From Anthoceros angustus (lineage: Eukaryota > Streptophyta > Anthocerotopsida > Anthocerotales > Anthocerotaceae): DNA of 64,000 bases. Positions 22,696-34,890 of the stretch are shown here, in pieces. Position 1 is the first letter of the stretch, and each line of letters starts with the position of its first letter. The position numbers and the translations under genes were made by a program. The stretch is taken from NCBI GenBank assembly GCA_010909165.1, contig MU008157.1, forward strand, positions 186,001-250,000. The letters run 5' to 3'. The notes below the pieces were generated by a model. The model made no database searches. It saw nothing but the letters and a program-made list of their open reading frames with translations, and was not told the origin of the DNA.

Positions 22696-23740
22696 GGCAG
22701 GCTTCCCTTCCTATCGCTTTTGGGGGCATCGGTATACTTGCCACGCAGGTCTCTGCGCTAGTGGCTTTTTTAGGGAGTTGGGCCCTCTCTGCCTCCATCC
22801 TGGCCTCCCAATTCTTACTTCGGGACTCGTGCATTTTGGAGGCATTCGTCTCGGGGGTTGAGGAGGGGGTATTTCCTCTGCATGCGTCCTTAAAGGGCAA
22901 CCAGGGGATCTCTATCCTCTGCGACTAGGGCCACCATGCCTCTTTTCTCCTCCCTCCGCAAGATTAGGATGCAGGGCTTCAAGAGTTGCTCCTGGAGAAG
23001 CATTATGGGCAAGTGCAGTTGGGCCTTCTTCGGGATTCCTCCATTTTCGGGCCCATTCGTGCTCGGCTTCGCTCTTGCTCAGAGAGGGGAGTAAGTCCGT
23101 AGCTTCTGGCTCGTCCTAGTATCCAGGGGTTCTACATCGCACTAGGAACCTTTTCTACCGCAATGCATTTTCGCTTGAGTCTGGTCCAACCTTTGGCCTA
23201 TTCTCTCTCTGCTTGCACCTGTGGGGCTTCCCTCGATGACCCTGGGGCCCATTGGGCTTGCTGTCCTGCTGGCAGGCAGCGCATTGCTACGCATGATGCC
23301 ATCCGGGACGTCATGTTTTCGGTGGCCAAGGAGGGTGGCTTTTTTTCCTATAGGGATCGTCCCTACACCTTGATCAATGGTGTGTCTCTTAAGACTGACC
23401 TTTTTTTGACCCGGGGATACCAGATTTTTGTCGCTGATGTAGTTATAACGGACCCCACCCGGAATAGTGTTTGTGAGCACGTTATCCTCAACCCCCCAAG
23501 TTGGGCGGTAGCAGGCTGAGCAATGGCCAAGGTCCACAAGTACTCTCCTATGTAGAATGACCACACTTTTATCCCACCCATCGAGACTGACGGGGCCATG
23601 GGTTAAGACTTCGCGAAGTTCCTCAAGGCCTATGCTAAGGCTTACCACGATCGTAGGAATGGGGTTGGTCTCCCCCTTTCTTGTATTGTATATTTCTTCA
23701 GGCAACGGGTGAACATCGCCCTGTAGAAGGCATTGGCGAA
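22690..23740 (+). pseudogene. Non-LTR (LINE-like) retrotransposon, C-terminal region with restriction-like endonuclease, broken
   Basis: From 22690 the frame reads RRQASLPIAFGGIGI and FLGSWALSAS, the block that follows the reverse transcriptase in many protist, algal and plant non-LTR elements (LP..LGGLG... YVGSWA). Stops follow. From about 23163 the frame LYSLSACTCGAS-like region gives CTCGASLDDPGAHWACCPAG, RIATHDAIRDVMFSVAK and ADVVITDPTRN. These correspond to a Cys/His zinc-binding cluster and the acidic core of a restriction-like endonuclease. After a stop at 23517-23519 the tail continues as AMAKVHKYSPM and HTFIPPIETDGAMG, also typical. No reverse transcriptase remains in the window upstream, so this is a 5'-truncated copy. 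Confidence 0.7.
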
Positions 23741-24185
23741 TGCGGTGTACAGGACGGCTACTAGCACAGGGGAGGCGGCTTCTTCGGAAGGCATTGGCGA
23801 ACGCGGTGTACAGGACGGCGACTAGCACAGGGGAGGCGGCTTCTTCCGAAGGCATTGGCGAACGCGGTGTACATGACTCGACTAGCATGTGGAGGCGGCT
23901 TCTTCAAGGCATAGGCGAACGCTGTAGAGGACTACGACTAGCACAGGGAGGTGGCTTCTTCGAAGGCATTGCGTGGCTGTGGATGGCGACTAGCATGGGA
24001 GGCTTCTTCGGAAGGCATTGGCGAACGCGTGTGGGGATGGCGACTAGCATGTGGGAGGCGGCTTCTAAGGCATTGCGGTGGCTGTGGATGGCGACTAGCA
24101 CAGGGGAGGCGGCTTCTTCGGAAGGCATTGGGGAACGCGGTGTACAGGATGGCGACTAGCATAGGGGAGGCGGCTTCTTCGGCGG
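23723..24185. repeat. Minisatellite of about 62-bp units following the LINE relic
   Basis: Seven to eight units contain GGAGGCGGCTTCTTCGGAAG, GCATTGGCGAACGCGG and GACGGCGACTAGCACAGG. Unit length falls from about 63 bp to under 50 bp in the middle of the array through small losses (for example GCGGTGTACAGGACGG shortened). Long frames on both strands here are repeat artefacts. Confidence 0.85.
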
Positions 24186-24935
24186 TGGTGATAAGTAGGC
24201 CCTTTCTTATCCCCCATCACGAGATCCTTAGGTCAGTAGGTAGTTTTGAGAAAAGTGGTAGCGAGAGTTGGTTCCCCTTGGCCTTTGAGAAAAGTGGTAG
24301 CGAGAGTTGGTTCCCCTTGGCCTGGTGCCCTTTGTTGGGTTGACCCCTTTTTTTGGGTGTAGATGTATTTTTTCTATCTCTTTTCTTTCTACATAAAGTC
24401 TCTCCATTTCTTTAGAGTTTGTGAAAGGCATGACAAAATTCTCCTTAGGATGAGTTTTGCATAAAGGTGTAGAACATTTACAAGACAGTTTGGTATTTTT
24501 TAATGGCTTTGTTGTAGTTGACAAAATTCCTTCAAGACAAGAGTTATAGAATACTTTTTCGAAAAGTAGATCATACTTTTCGAAAGATATGACCTTCCTC
24601 GTGATACATCTCGTGTGTTTGAAAGCGTCATATACTTATATTACATTCTATCCTATCCTAGAAAACAGGTTTTTTTATCGCTCTAGTTCCACCTAGATGG
24701 TGTACGAATGTTTGTTTAGGTCGTTCTATCTAGTCCAGGATGGCCATGGATGTTTATGAATCTTTACGAGTGACCTTGTCTGTGACGAATCCGGGGCTTC
24801 GGTCTAGATATACCTATGCGGTATAGAAAGAAAGAAAGATGGTATACCATACGCTTACCAGCGCACTTGAGTCAGTGATCAAGTGCTTCTAAGCGGGCCT
24901 GGCTTGGTGAATTGAGTGACTGGCCGCGGACAGCT
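24186..24935. other. Intergenic upstream of the LRR-UBL gene
   Basis: A 37-bp direct duplication with AAAAGTGGTAGCGAGAGTTG occurs at about 24249 and 24286. The rest is AT-rich with no coding feature. The promoter of the plus-strand gene at 24936 should lie in the last few hundred bases, but I cannot place its elements. Confidence 0.4.
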
Positions 24936-26963
24936 ATGGATGTGGAGGGGAACGTGGGGAATGACCAGGATGTCATCATCTTATCAGTGAAGCATGCCCA
25001 TGAGAACCTGCAAGTGAGGCTACCGGCAGCCGCCACTGTGATGCAGCTTATGCTGCGGCTGCAGGAGCTCACCAACATCGTGCCACGGGGCCAGAAGCTC
25101 ATTTGCAAAGGTCGGCCCTCTTGCGTGGCTTTTCTCATCATGGTGGTGGTCAATTAGGCTTCTAGTGCACATTTTCTGTCGGGTGACGAATTGCAAGGAG
25201 CGTGGGAATGAACATTATGGCAGGCAAAGTGCTGACGGGAGACATGATTTTGAGGAATGCTAATGTTACAAATGGGTCCAAGATCATGCTAATGCAGCTG
25301 CAAGGGTTTCAGCAGAAAGTGCAAAAGGTGGGTCTATGGTTTTCTGGTTTCGCTGGATAGGTGTAGGCAATCTCCATAGTTTCACTGTGACCATGGACAC
25401 TTGTGCCGTGGACATGCTGCAGGACACAGCAGCTCTGAACGAGCTTAAGCGGAAGGCTAGTCTCAAGTACAGTGCACGAGTACCCACTGTGTCCAAAGGG
25501 GCGGAGACATCCAGGGTGGACAATTGGAAAGCTACTGGCATTGTTTCTTGGCGGGATAGCGAGCTGCTGGTATGAACTTATTGCTGTCATGATTCCGCAC
25601 CAGTCTCTTGTCCACGGTGCCCTTACATGGGTGGTTGCAGATTTAACTTGTGAACATGCATGGGCTATCAGACGGTGCCGAGCGAAGCATGGACAGTGGG
25701 AGAGTCGGCAAGAATTATGGACATGTGCGGGAATCTACTGCAGGAGTTTCCTGAAAACGTTCTATCTCTCCCACGGTTGCAGGTGCTTCTCTTTCTCCTC
25801 TATCGGTCCAAGTGCTGGTTATGCTCAAAACCGCCTGTGGAGCGAGCGCTGACCTTCTGTGGCGCATGCTGGACCAGAAACTGAGGTTGAGCAACAATTG
25901 TCTGAAGGATGACAAGATTCATTGGAGGGCTCTAACGTCCTTGAAGCATTTGACTTTCTTGGCACTGGACAATAACCTGTAAGTTGTGACCTTATTAGGG
26001 TAACATCCAGGAGGCTGTAATGGTTGACAACTGTGGCCCTGTAACCTTTTTCGACGTACACTTTTGGTGTCCTTGGAAATTCAACAGGCTCACGAAACTC
26101 CCCCCTGAGTTGGGGCAGCTTTCAAGCATGAAGGAGTTGACTGTGTCTAGCAATGCACTAGCAGACTTACCGAAAGAGCTTGGACACCTTTTACATCTTG
26201 AAAGGCTTGCACTTAACAAGAATAGGTGAGCAATGCTTAAACTACACTTCAATGTTGCAAAAAAGGGGTGAATAGGCAGTGTTTGCAAATATTTGTGAAG
26301 TTCAGACATGATGTCTAAAGTGGCTTGGTGCAGCTTGACTGAGATACCTTCAGAACTGGGGAACTGTAAGCAACTGCAAGAGGTTAGTCTGCGTAGCTTG
26401 TGAGGCCGTTCCCTAACGTGCCAACCTGAAGGCTAACGGTGTGAATGCCCACCTAGATTGACCTTTCAGACAATCATCTGAAAATACTTCCAGCGTCCTT
26501 CTCGAAGCTTGAGAAACTCAAGGTAATGAACGATGATACACAAGTTCTGGTGTTGTGCGAGAGGGGTTTTTATTGGTGCAATCTACGTAACGTTCCACCC
26601 ACCATGTCTTTCCTGGCAGGTCCTACGTGTGGCAAACAATGCTCTGTCAAGCTTTGCCCCCGAGATACTGCTTGGTTGTGTGGAGCTTAACACTCTGTCC
26701 TTGCACGGAAATGAGGTCACTATTGAGAGCCTCCGCCAGGTAGAAACCGGATATGAGGGGCCTGAGCCTACAGTTTCCCTTCTTGACTTGTGCATCACCT
26801 GACTATGCAGTCCCTTTACCAACGGTTGGCGCAGGTGGAGGGCTGGCCTGAGTTCGACGAGCGGAGAAAATCCAAGTACTCAAAGCAGCTTGATTTCAAT
26901 GTCATCGGATCCTCCAGTGGCTTCGATGAAGGAGCCGACGCACAAGACTGGCACCACTGGTGA
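24936..26963 (+). CDS. LRR and ubiquitin-like domain protein (At2g30105-like)
   Basis: Ten exons give 379 aa: 24936-25110, 25224-25327, 25423-25569, 25672-25782, 25878-25978, 26088-26225, 26334-26382, 26457-26522, 26620-26739 and 26835-26963. Introns are 74-113 bp, GT-AG. The N-terminal ~80 residues form a ubiquitin-like fold (DVIILSVKHAHENLQVRLP, then NIVPRGQKLICKGKVL and GSKIMLMQLQG). A linker with VDNWKATGIVSW follows, then about seven leucine-rich repeats (LTKLPPELGQLSSMKELTVS; LADLPKELGHLLHLERLALN; LTEIPSELGNCKQLQEIDLS; LKILPASFSKLEKLKVLRVA). The tail has WPEFDERRKSKYSKQLDFNV and FDEGADAQDW, matching the DERRR..KQLDF..GSGQFDEGAD signature of the plant family. It is probably a cytosolic or nuclear adaptor, but its partner is unknown. 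The ATG at 24936 was taken because it opens the UBL domain. A decayed partial copy lies near 30.0-30.8 kb. Confidence 0.93.
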
Positions 26964-27078
26964 ACTATGATGAGACTTCAGAAGTGTATGGGCACAAGTG
27001 ACCCGAAAGACGAACGATGTGTTATCATGTACTACCTAGCTGTTTTTTCTAATATACAGCTGTACGGTGTACACAGAG

Positions 27079-27084
27079 AATAAA
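27079..27084 (+). terminator. Candidate poly(A) signal of the LRR-UBL gene
   Basis: AATAAA lies 116 bases beyond the stop codon, within the 284-bp gap before the next gene. The assignment is by position only. Confidence 0.45.
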
Positions 27085-27247
27085 CACCAGCTCTCAATTA
27101 TAGATCATGCTTTTGTCCTTCTCCAGCTCCAGAAGCTAGTTGTCACCGTGTACTGAAAACTCATAAAACGCAAGACGTGGTTAGGGTTTGTCTTGCAAAC
27201 CGTCAAAGTTCCGTAGGAGCGGGCATCGCCGGCTATCAGCGGCCACC

Positions 27248-27733
27248 ATGGTCGAGAAAGGGAAGAAGCGACCAAACGAGGTCGTTACGCGGGAGTACAC
27301 CATCAATCTGCACAAGCGGCTACATGGCTGGTCTGTTTTTGTTGCCCAAATGATTTCCTTTTGTTCGCGGAATCTCGTTTGCAGCAGGTGGCAATTCATG
27401 CTGCAGTCTCCGGATGCCTGCTCGGTGCTGACATCCTGCCTGTCTGCTTGCAGCACCTTCAAGAAGATGGCCCCCAAGGCCGTGAAGGAGATCCGGAAGT
27501 TCGCGCAGAAGGCCATGGGAACCACCGACGTGAGGCTGGATGTGAAGCTGAACAAGCACATCTGGAGCCGGGGCGTGAGGAACGTGCCTACTCGAGTTCG
27601 TGTGCGCATCGCCAGGAAGCGCAACGACGACGAGGATGCCAAAGAAGAGCTGTACTCGTATGTCACAGCTGCTGAGGTGCCTCAGGCTGGGTTTTCCAAC
27701 CTGGGAACCAAGGTCGTGGAGGAGGAAGACTAG
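27248..27733 (+). CDS. RPL31: 60S ribosomal protein L31 (eL31)
   Basis: Two exons, 27248-27330 and 27454-27733, join through a TGC codon to give 120 aa. The intron (123 bp) has GT-AG ends. The start sits in a strong context, GCCACCATGG. The protein reads [20 protein letters not shown], then [59 protein letters not shown] and an acidic tail VVEEED. This is full length and closely follows plant eL31, a component of the large subunit near the peptide exit tunnel. It stands only 284 bp after the LRR-UBL stop codon on the same strand, so its promoter must be short and internal to that gap. Confidence 0.97.
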   Translation: MVEKGKKRPNEVVTREYTINLHKRLHGWSVFVAQMISFCSRNLVCSRWQFMLQSPDACSVLTSCLSACSTFKKMAPKAVKEIRKFAQKAMGTTDVRLDVKLNKHIWSRGVRNVPTRVRVRIARKRNDDEDAKEELYSYVTAAEVPQAGFSNLGTKVVEEED

Positions 27734-28315
27734 AACCTCGTTTGTAGGACTGTGTGTCGTGGCCACTCAAATTTTTGTAGGATTATCAATTCTAACCAAT
27801 AGGCTTGGAATCCTGTCACAATTTTCAGCTTGTGCGCCTTCGTGCCATTCTGCCTCCGGCTTCGATGTTCCCCTAGTCTCCAAGGAGGATGCCAGAAGCG
27901 AAGTGTTGGCCTACTTCATAACCTGTGGAAAGGGTTTTTGCCACAGGGTTTAGAGAGACTAAACGGTAAGACTCCAGCTCACCATGCTGTCCCAGCAATT
28001 AGGGTCAGTGCGTTTGGGTCACGACGCGCGATTGTTCCAAGGTGAGCTTACCCGTGGACTGAGAGGGTCACGGACACTCGTTGGTTCTGTTCCCCTCTGA
28101 TCTTCGCTCCCTTTCATCGTTCGGTGAGGTTTTCGAAGTTCTAGTTGTGAACCAGACCTAGTTCGTTCAAACATGCGATACGGCTGGGAGGTATTTCGTC
28201 CATCATGTTGATACCAGCCACAATCGAGAAACAGACGAGAGAAAGCGGGAGCCGGGAAGGATTTTTGTTCCAAGGATCGGCCGCGCCGTAGGGCGAGGGG
28301 CCCTGTCTGCGCACC
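27734..28315. other. Intergenic between RPL31 and AUG2
   Basis: This stretch holds the eL31 3' UTR and the presumed AUG2 promoter. No clear signal motif or other gene was found. Confidence 0.4.
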
Positions 28316-29637
<1,322 letters not shown>

Positions 29638-29639
29638 CC

Positions 29640-31560
29640 CACAGAGATTGAAGGTGGAGGAATCTACCTCTGCTGCTTTTGGTGCACTGTCAGCCCTGCG
29701 TCACTGTATTGGAATCCCTGCCTTTCTATTCACCCAGTGAGTTGATGTAGAGTTTGAGCGCTTGCCTTCATACGTGGAGACTCGCTGATGAGGGATGATG
29801 TTGCTCCGGCTTTACGGCAAGGTTGTTAGTCTGTATATGATAACGTGTATCAGGCAGACGTGCCTTGCGTTGCCTTCTTCTTGGCGAGTAACCTCTTACT
29901 GTCATCCTGCTGCAAAGCTCACTCTTTAAGTACTGCGGATCGCAGCAGGAAGACTCGGACACTCTGCACCGGATTTCAGGATCGACGGCTTTGTGAAGGC
30001 TATCTTGCTATTATAGAAAACTTTTTCTGAAGCCGTTACATCTCTCCCTATGGTGCAGGTTTTCCCTTTCTGTTATACTTTTGCATATATCAGATGGTTA
30101 GGCTGACAGCTAATTTGTGAAGCCAATACTGAACTGTTGTGGCACATGTTCGAGCACAGCCTCGAGCAACATTTGTATGAAAGATGCCAGGTTAGCTTGT
30201 GTAGCTTGTGACGTCGTTTACTTACATGTACATCCTTCTACCTTAAGGTTAAAACTGAACTCGAACAGAGACTACGATTGAGCATTTCACTGAAACATGA
30301 TACAGGTCAGTTTGTATAGCTTGTGACAGTCGTTCCCTTGCATGTATGGCCTTCTACTTCAGAATCCAAGGTGTAAACAATGGGAAGAAATAAGTGTCAT
30401 GTAGTTGTCTTTTGGATTTTGAGCTCACGATCCCAGTTTCGCGATGTCAGTTTGTGCAGGTAGGCTTCAGCTGTGGCAATGCATAGGCGAAGTTGCCTCT
30501 GAGATAAAACACTTGACTTTCCGGAGCTCATTATTCCTGGCATGGAGTCGAGCTTCCAACCTAGTACCTCCACGAGGTATACACTGGAGCTTCCAACCTA
30601 GTACCTCCACGAGGTATACACTCGAGCTTCCAACCTAGTACCTCCACGAGGTGTACACTCGAGCTTCAGGGATCGTTCTCCCGCACTTATTCCAGGTGCA
30701 TTGGACTTGGCATTATCTCATCGTACGTTCTTTGTCAACGGTGATGCAGGAGGGTCGGCTGAGTTCCCTGAGTCAAGAAAATCCACGTGTGCAAGGCAGC
30801 TTCGTTGTAATATCACTCGATCAGCAGTTCAATTGGCTTGCATGAAGGACCAGATGCTCGAGACTGGAAGTATTGGGGAATCTGACACTTGAATATACAC
30901 AAGCGGACACGTAGTGTCGTCCCAATGCAACCCACCTTTAATCAATCCCGAGGTGCATGATAGACAAAGCAGCAAGCTGGGCAGTGGTGAGAGCAAGAGG
31001 CAAACAGGGGGACGAGCATCAGCAGTCAGCAGCAAGCAGCTTCTACCAAAGATACCCTCCTAAACAGTCCAGAGGTCAGACCCTCCTCGATCACGGCAAT
31101 GTCGGTGTCGAGACTTGAAGTATTCCAACGGGCAAGTGAAATCCAGCTGAAAAGTGTGCACTTCCCTTTATCCACAGGAGAGTCGTAGTTGAGCTTCGCT
31201 CATCCTCTTACGTCAGCTCCAACCAGAGATAGCTGTGGACGAGTCCACTTTTGCTGCTTTTGGCGCATTTTGTCAGGGATGCCTCATTGTAGTGGAATGC
31301 CTTTATGTGCACACAGTGAGAAGATGAAGGGCTTTCGTTAGCCCATGGCAGCTAGCTGAAGCAAATTACCTTCCGACGACTTTACGGCTATGTTTATAAT
31401 ATGTGCGCAGCCAGGGGAAGCAAGGACTAGCAGACATACCTTGCGAGGTACCTATGCATGTCATCCTGCCGCGGAGGCTCTCATGTTCCAGGTACTGCCG
31501 GGTCCCAGCGGGGAGACAGTTTTTCAGGACACTTTACAGCGGATTGCACAGCAGTGATGG
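29640..31560 (+). pseudogene. Decayed duplicate containing remnants of the LRR-UBL gene
   Basis: Several pieces resemble exons of the gene at 24936 in the same order and strand. 30021-30058 resembles the end of exon 4 with its splice site (TTTCTGAA..CGTT..TCTCTCCC..GTTGCAG). 30128-30190 and 30252-30300 resemble exon 5. 30191-30250 and 30302-30380 resemble the intron after exon 7 (TAGCTTGTGA.G.CGTT). 30489-30535 resembles the second half of exon 5 (KHLTF). 30748-30830 resembles exon 10 (SRKSTCARQL against ERRKSKYSKQL). Frames are destroyed. A second, more diverged unit related to 29640-29960 lies at about 31228-31560 (TTTTGCTGCTTTTGGCGCAT), so at least two rounds of duplication occurred downstream of AUG2. 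Confidence 0.65.
30550..30660. repeat. 37-bp tandem repeat, three copies
   Basis: Units beginning GAGCTTCCAACCTAGTACCT start at 30550, 30587 and 30624 and differ by one or two bases. They lie inside the decayed LRR-UBL copy. Confidence 0.9.
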
Positions 31561-32530
31561 GTGGTGGACCATGTGAAGCTTGCGCATACCTTGTATCATC
31601 CGAGTGGAGGCGAACTTGAAAGCATGAGCATTTCAGCACTTTCCGTGAGCGCCAACACTTATTGTATGCGAAGCTTGCTGGCTTGCCTTGCTGGGTGTAC
31701 GTGGGCGCAAGTACATACCTGCGAGCGGGCCGCGGCAGCAACAGCTCACAACTACGTGCATCTGTCAAACACGAAGCCTGAAGTGTGAGGGCACCAGTTG
31801 CTTGCAGCTCCAGCCCCAGCTCCAGCACCAGGCTGGTTTGAATGCGATAAGTGGAGCAAGTCCATCTGCCACATCCCTGGCAAAGGCAGCATCAAACAAC
31901 AGTTGGCAGCTGACATGGAAAGAGCGGCCATAAGGAAATGCCGAGCCGGGCAGGGAGACGGAGAGCAGAGATGCGATGCTGCCATTATGAGAAACACAGG
32001 ATCTGGAATGAGCAGTGAATGTGACGCCGCCCCGCGTGGTGCGTGCGGCATGCGGTCCTCTTGCTGTGCGCATGCTTGCGAAGCAGGCGTGTCCTGTAGC
32101 ACGAGAAATCTGTGCTTTGTTGCCCCGCCATGATGATCCCTGCGGAGCAGGAGCGTGTTCCTGCCACTGGTGTTCGCGTGGCTCTTGGCCTCACGTGAAA
32201 TCGCTTTTTCTGGAAGCTTGTCCCGCACACCGCGTCAAACTAACAACTCTCCACAAGCCGCCAAAGTCTCCTCTAAACCTCAGGTGGTGGCAAATCAGGG
32301 ATAGCAAATTGTGGCAATACATAGCTTGTGTACTAGGTCAAACTCCACCCACTCCCATCTCACGCCCCACTCTCTTCATGCAAATCGTGTGGGAATTACA
32401 TTACTTCCTTTGCTCCCTTCAAATGTGCGTTCTCCCCCTTGTTACATAGCTATGGTTGTCTAAGTGCTCGGATACAATAGCTACATTAGCACCACAAGTT
32501 ACTAGCATGATAAGATTTTAGGAATCTAAG
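31561..32530. other. No gene recognised
   Basis: A weak plus frame (31798-32133) and overlapping minus frames show no domain. Composition turns AT-richer towards 32.5 kb, where the Gag frame begins. No primer-binding site or LTR could be identified. Confidence 0.35.
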
Positions 32531-33874
32531 ATGTTTTGCAAATATAATACCAAAGGTTGGGGACATTATGTCATTGAGATCGATCTTCCTAAATACAATG
32601 GCGAAAGAAATCCTAGAGTGGTACAAAATTGGTTATGCAAGATGGAGCAATTTTTCGCAGTGAAGCTCACTCCTGACTGGCAAAGAGTTCCATTTGCTTC
32701 ATTTCACTTCACAGACTATGCACATACATGGTGGCGTTATGTCAAGATATGTGCAGCCAGAAGAGAAAGAGAACCCATTTGTACTTGGGCTCAATTTACA
32801 GAGGCAGTTTTGGATTTCTTCATGCCTTCTGAATATGTAGACAAAGCTAGGAGTGCCTTGGTTGCATTAAGAAGGTCACATTATCGCAGCTTGAGTAAGA
32901 TCTTTAATGATAGGCACCATGACGAAGATACTAGGGATTTGATTGCTCCAGATTTGAGAGGAGAGACTCCTGAGCCAGATGGGGAAGAGCTTGATGGTGA
33001 AGACATAGACGAATCAGATGCTTATTTCAATTTTCTCAATAAGGTAGCTAAGGATTATCAATCTAATATATGGGATAATATTGAACTTCCAAGCTATGGT
33101 GGAGAGAGAGATCCTGAGATATTTGATACATGGATAGATCGCATGGAGACATACTTGGATGCACTTGGCACATATGGTGCACAACGAATTCGATGTGCGT
33201 CCATGCAGTTGAAAGGAAGAGCATTCACTATATGGAGATATCGTGAAAGCACAGCTGATCACAGTGAAAGAGAACAGGTCACCTCGTGGAGAGAGTTCAA
33301 AATATACTTGCTAGAGAAGTGTCTTCCTAATTACACAGAGCAAGCGCGAAACGAGTTGTCTACCTTGAAACACACTAGGTCCATCAAAAAATATAATAGT
33401 AAATTTTGGGAGATTTCTATGAGGATACCATTGTTGTCTGAAGATGAAAAGGTAAAGAGATACATAAAAGGGTTGAAAAAGGAAGTCCAAGCAGATCTTT
33501 CTTATTCACGCCCACAATCATTGGATGATGCAATGCGACTTGCCTTTTTGTCTCAGTGTACACATAACAAAAAAATTATCGCACCCAAGGTCATCTCGCG
33601 TAGAGAGATGCACTTCAAGAAGAAGAAGGAAAAGAAACAAGAGCGAGCACCATTATCAAATCTTGGTGCAAACCTTTCAACTTCTTTGCCAGATTTCTTC
33701 CAGGATCTATTACCTCCTCTAGATTTTTCCTACCTCACTAGTGACAAGAAAATGCAACAATATGTGCAACGCATGGATAACATGGCGCACGATATTGAAA
33801 GCAAACCACAATTCATGAAACAAGATTTCAGGTTGGCAAGTATACGTGAAGATGTGGAAATTGACGGCAACTAA
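32531..33874 (+). CDS. Retrotransposon Gag-like protein with two tandem Gag domains
   Basis: This is a single uninterrupted frame of 447 aa. Residues about 15-115 (IDLPKYNGERNPRVVQNWLC, HFTDYAHTWWRY, WAQFTEAVLDFFMPSEY) and about 180-335 (IELPSYGGERDPEIFDTWID, MQLKGRAFTIWRY, WREFKIYLLEKCLPNYTEQA, KRYIKGLKKEVQ) are each a retrotransposon Gag domain (F.G..DP..W...ME, A..WW, W..F...F). An acidic linker (DGEELDGEDIDES) joins them. The C-terminus is Lys-rich (FKKKKEKKQERA) and lacks the CCHC zinc knuckle normally found. No protease, reverse transcriptase or integrase follows. The frame is intact, without stops, which is notable beside the other broken elements here. It may be a young non-autonomous element or a domesticated protein. 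Confidence 0.85.
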   Translation: MFCKYNTKGWGHYVIEIDLPKYNGERNPRVVQNWLCKMEQFFAVKLTPDWQRVPFASFHFTDYAHTWWRYVKICAARREREPICTWAQFTEAVLDFFMPSEYVDKARSALVALRRSHYRSLSKIFNDRHHDEDTRDLIAPDLRGETPEPDGEELDGEDIDESDAYFNFLNKVAKDYQSNIWDNIELPSYGGERDPEIFDTWIDRMETYLDALGTYGAQRIRCASMQLKGRAFTIWRYRESTADHSEREQVTSWREFKIYLLEKCLPNYTEQARNELSTLKHTRSIKKYNSKFWEISMRIPLLSEDEKVKRYIKGLKKEVQADLSYSRPQSLDDAMRLAFLSQCTHNKKIIAPKVISRREMHFKKKKEKKQERAPLSNLGANLSTSLPDFFQDLLPPLDFSYLTSDKKMQQYVQRMDNMAHDIESKPQFMKQDFRLASIREDVEIDGN

Positions 33875-34601
33875 TTTCATTATTTTTTTTGGGTGATTTC
33901 TATGTATAGGGTGTAATAAGAATATTCAACAATTTATGGATCTTTTGTACTACAATTGTTTTTAAATACTTTCTTCATTCAAAAATTCAATGTATTGAAA
34001 TATATATTTTGAAAGTGGACAAATATTATCAAAGATTTGAAATCATTGCACTCTTTTAAGGGAAGAATAATAATCCCATTACCTTCTTTTAACTGCACTA
34101 ATCTATTAGAGATTTGAAGAAAGTTTTCAAACTTTCTACCATAATACCCATAGTAATCGGGTCTTTTTGAGTGTTAGCAATACAAATCAAAGTTTCTATT
34201 TGATAATGATCATTAGTTGATTATTTTTCCTACCTAGTTCATTAGTACATATTTGAAAAGTTAGGATACTAGAAGCATTCTTCGTTTAGATAAATAAAAT
34301 AATGTTTTTTGTTTAAGTATAAACTCAAGGTTATAAGTTTTACATTTTTGTGTACCTATTCAAACTATCTTATTTGCCAAATAGGTTTATTGATTTGTTT
34401 CTTCTTTTCCTTGTAAAATATTTCTCATGTTTTGTGTCCGTGAGGGGGAGCAGTGCCTCTTTGTGAAAATAATAATAAATTTGAGATGATACTCAATAGA
34501 ATAAAAGAAGTCTGAAGATGATATAAATTGTAACTCCTTTTCAAGAAATGATATGTCGTTTGAATACATTGTTACATCTTCTTCTTATTCTCTTTTTTAC
34601 T
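33875..34601. other. AT-rich intergenic region
   Basis: The only notable feature is a purine-rich GTGAGGGGGAGCAG at about 34439, which could be a polypurine tract of the element carrying the Gag frame. No LTR pair could be matched by eye. Confidence 0.35.
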
Positions 34602-34602
34602 C

Positions 34603-34609
34603 TATATAA
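34603..34609 (+). promoter_or_regulatory. Candidate TATA box of the kinase gene
   Basis: TATATAA lies 282 bases upstream of the kinase start codon, in a CTCTATATAATG context. It would give a 5' leader of about 250 nt containing the small upstream reading frame at 34802. No transcription data support it. Confidence 0.4.
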
Positions 34610-34801
34610 TGTAAGATTTGAGCTGGACTCTAGATTTGAAAACATACGGTTGTGAAATTTCATAAGTACTCTCTCCTTTTTAGACTATTGGGATATCTAC
34701 TGATATGTATTCTACTTATCATCATCATCTTCAAACTCGTGAAATATATTGGAGATTAGTTATGAGATTTTTGTGTTGAGTTAGTCTTGTGAAATCACAA
34801 A

Positions 34802-34843
34802 ATGACGAGTTTCAAGAAAATGTTAGGTAGTATTGCAGATTAG
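34802..34843 (+). CDS. Upstream reading frame made by duplication of the kinase start region
   Basis: ATGACGAGTTTCAAG is present twice, at 34802 and at the kinase start 34891, an offset of 89 bp. The upstream copy reads MTSFKKMLGSIAD and then a stop. About 90 bp around it, including AAATCACAAA just before the ATG, match the region at the true start closely. If transcribed from the candidate TATA box, the 13-codon frame would be met first by scanning ribosomes and could reduce kinase translation. Confidence 0.6.
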   Translation: MTSFKKMLGSIAD

Positions 34844-34890
34844 TTATTAGATTTGGATTTTATGTTGGCTTAGTCTAGTGAAATCACAAA

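Noticed and set aside
23142-23888. 248-codon minus-strand frame
   Set aside because: It is antisense to the LINE endonuclease region and the minisatellite; the plus-strand motifs explain the sequence better.
31798-32133. 111-codon plus-strand frame as a small Cys-rich protein gene
   Set aside because: No signal peptide or regular Cys spac­ing, overlapping minus frames of equal length, and no family resemblance.
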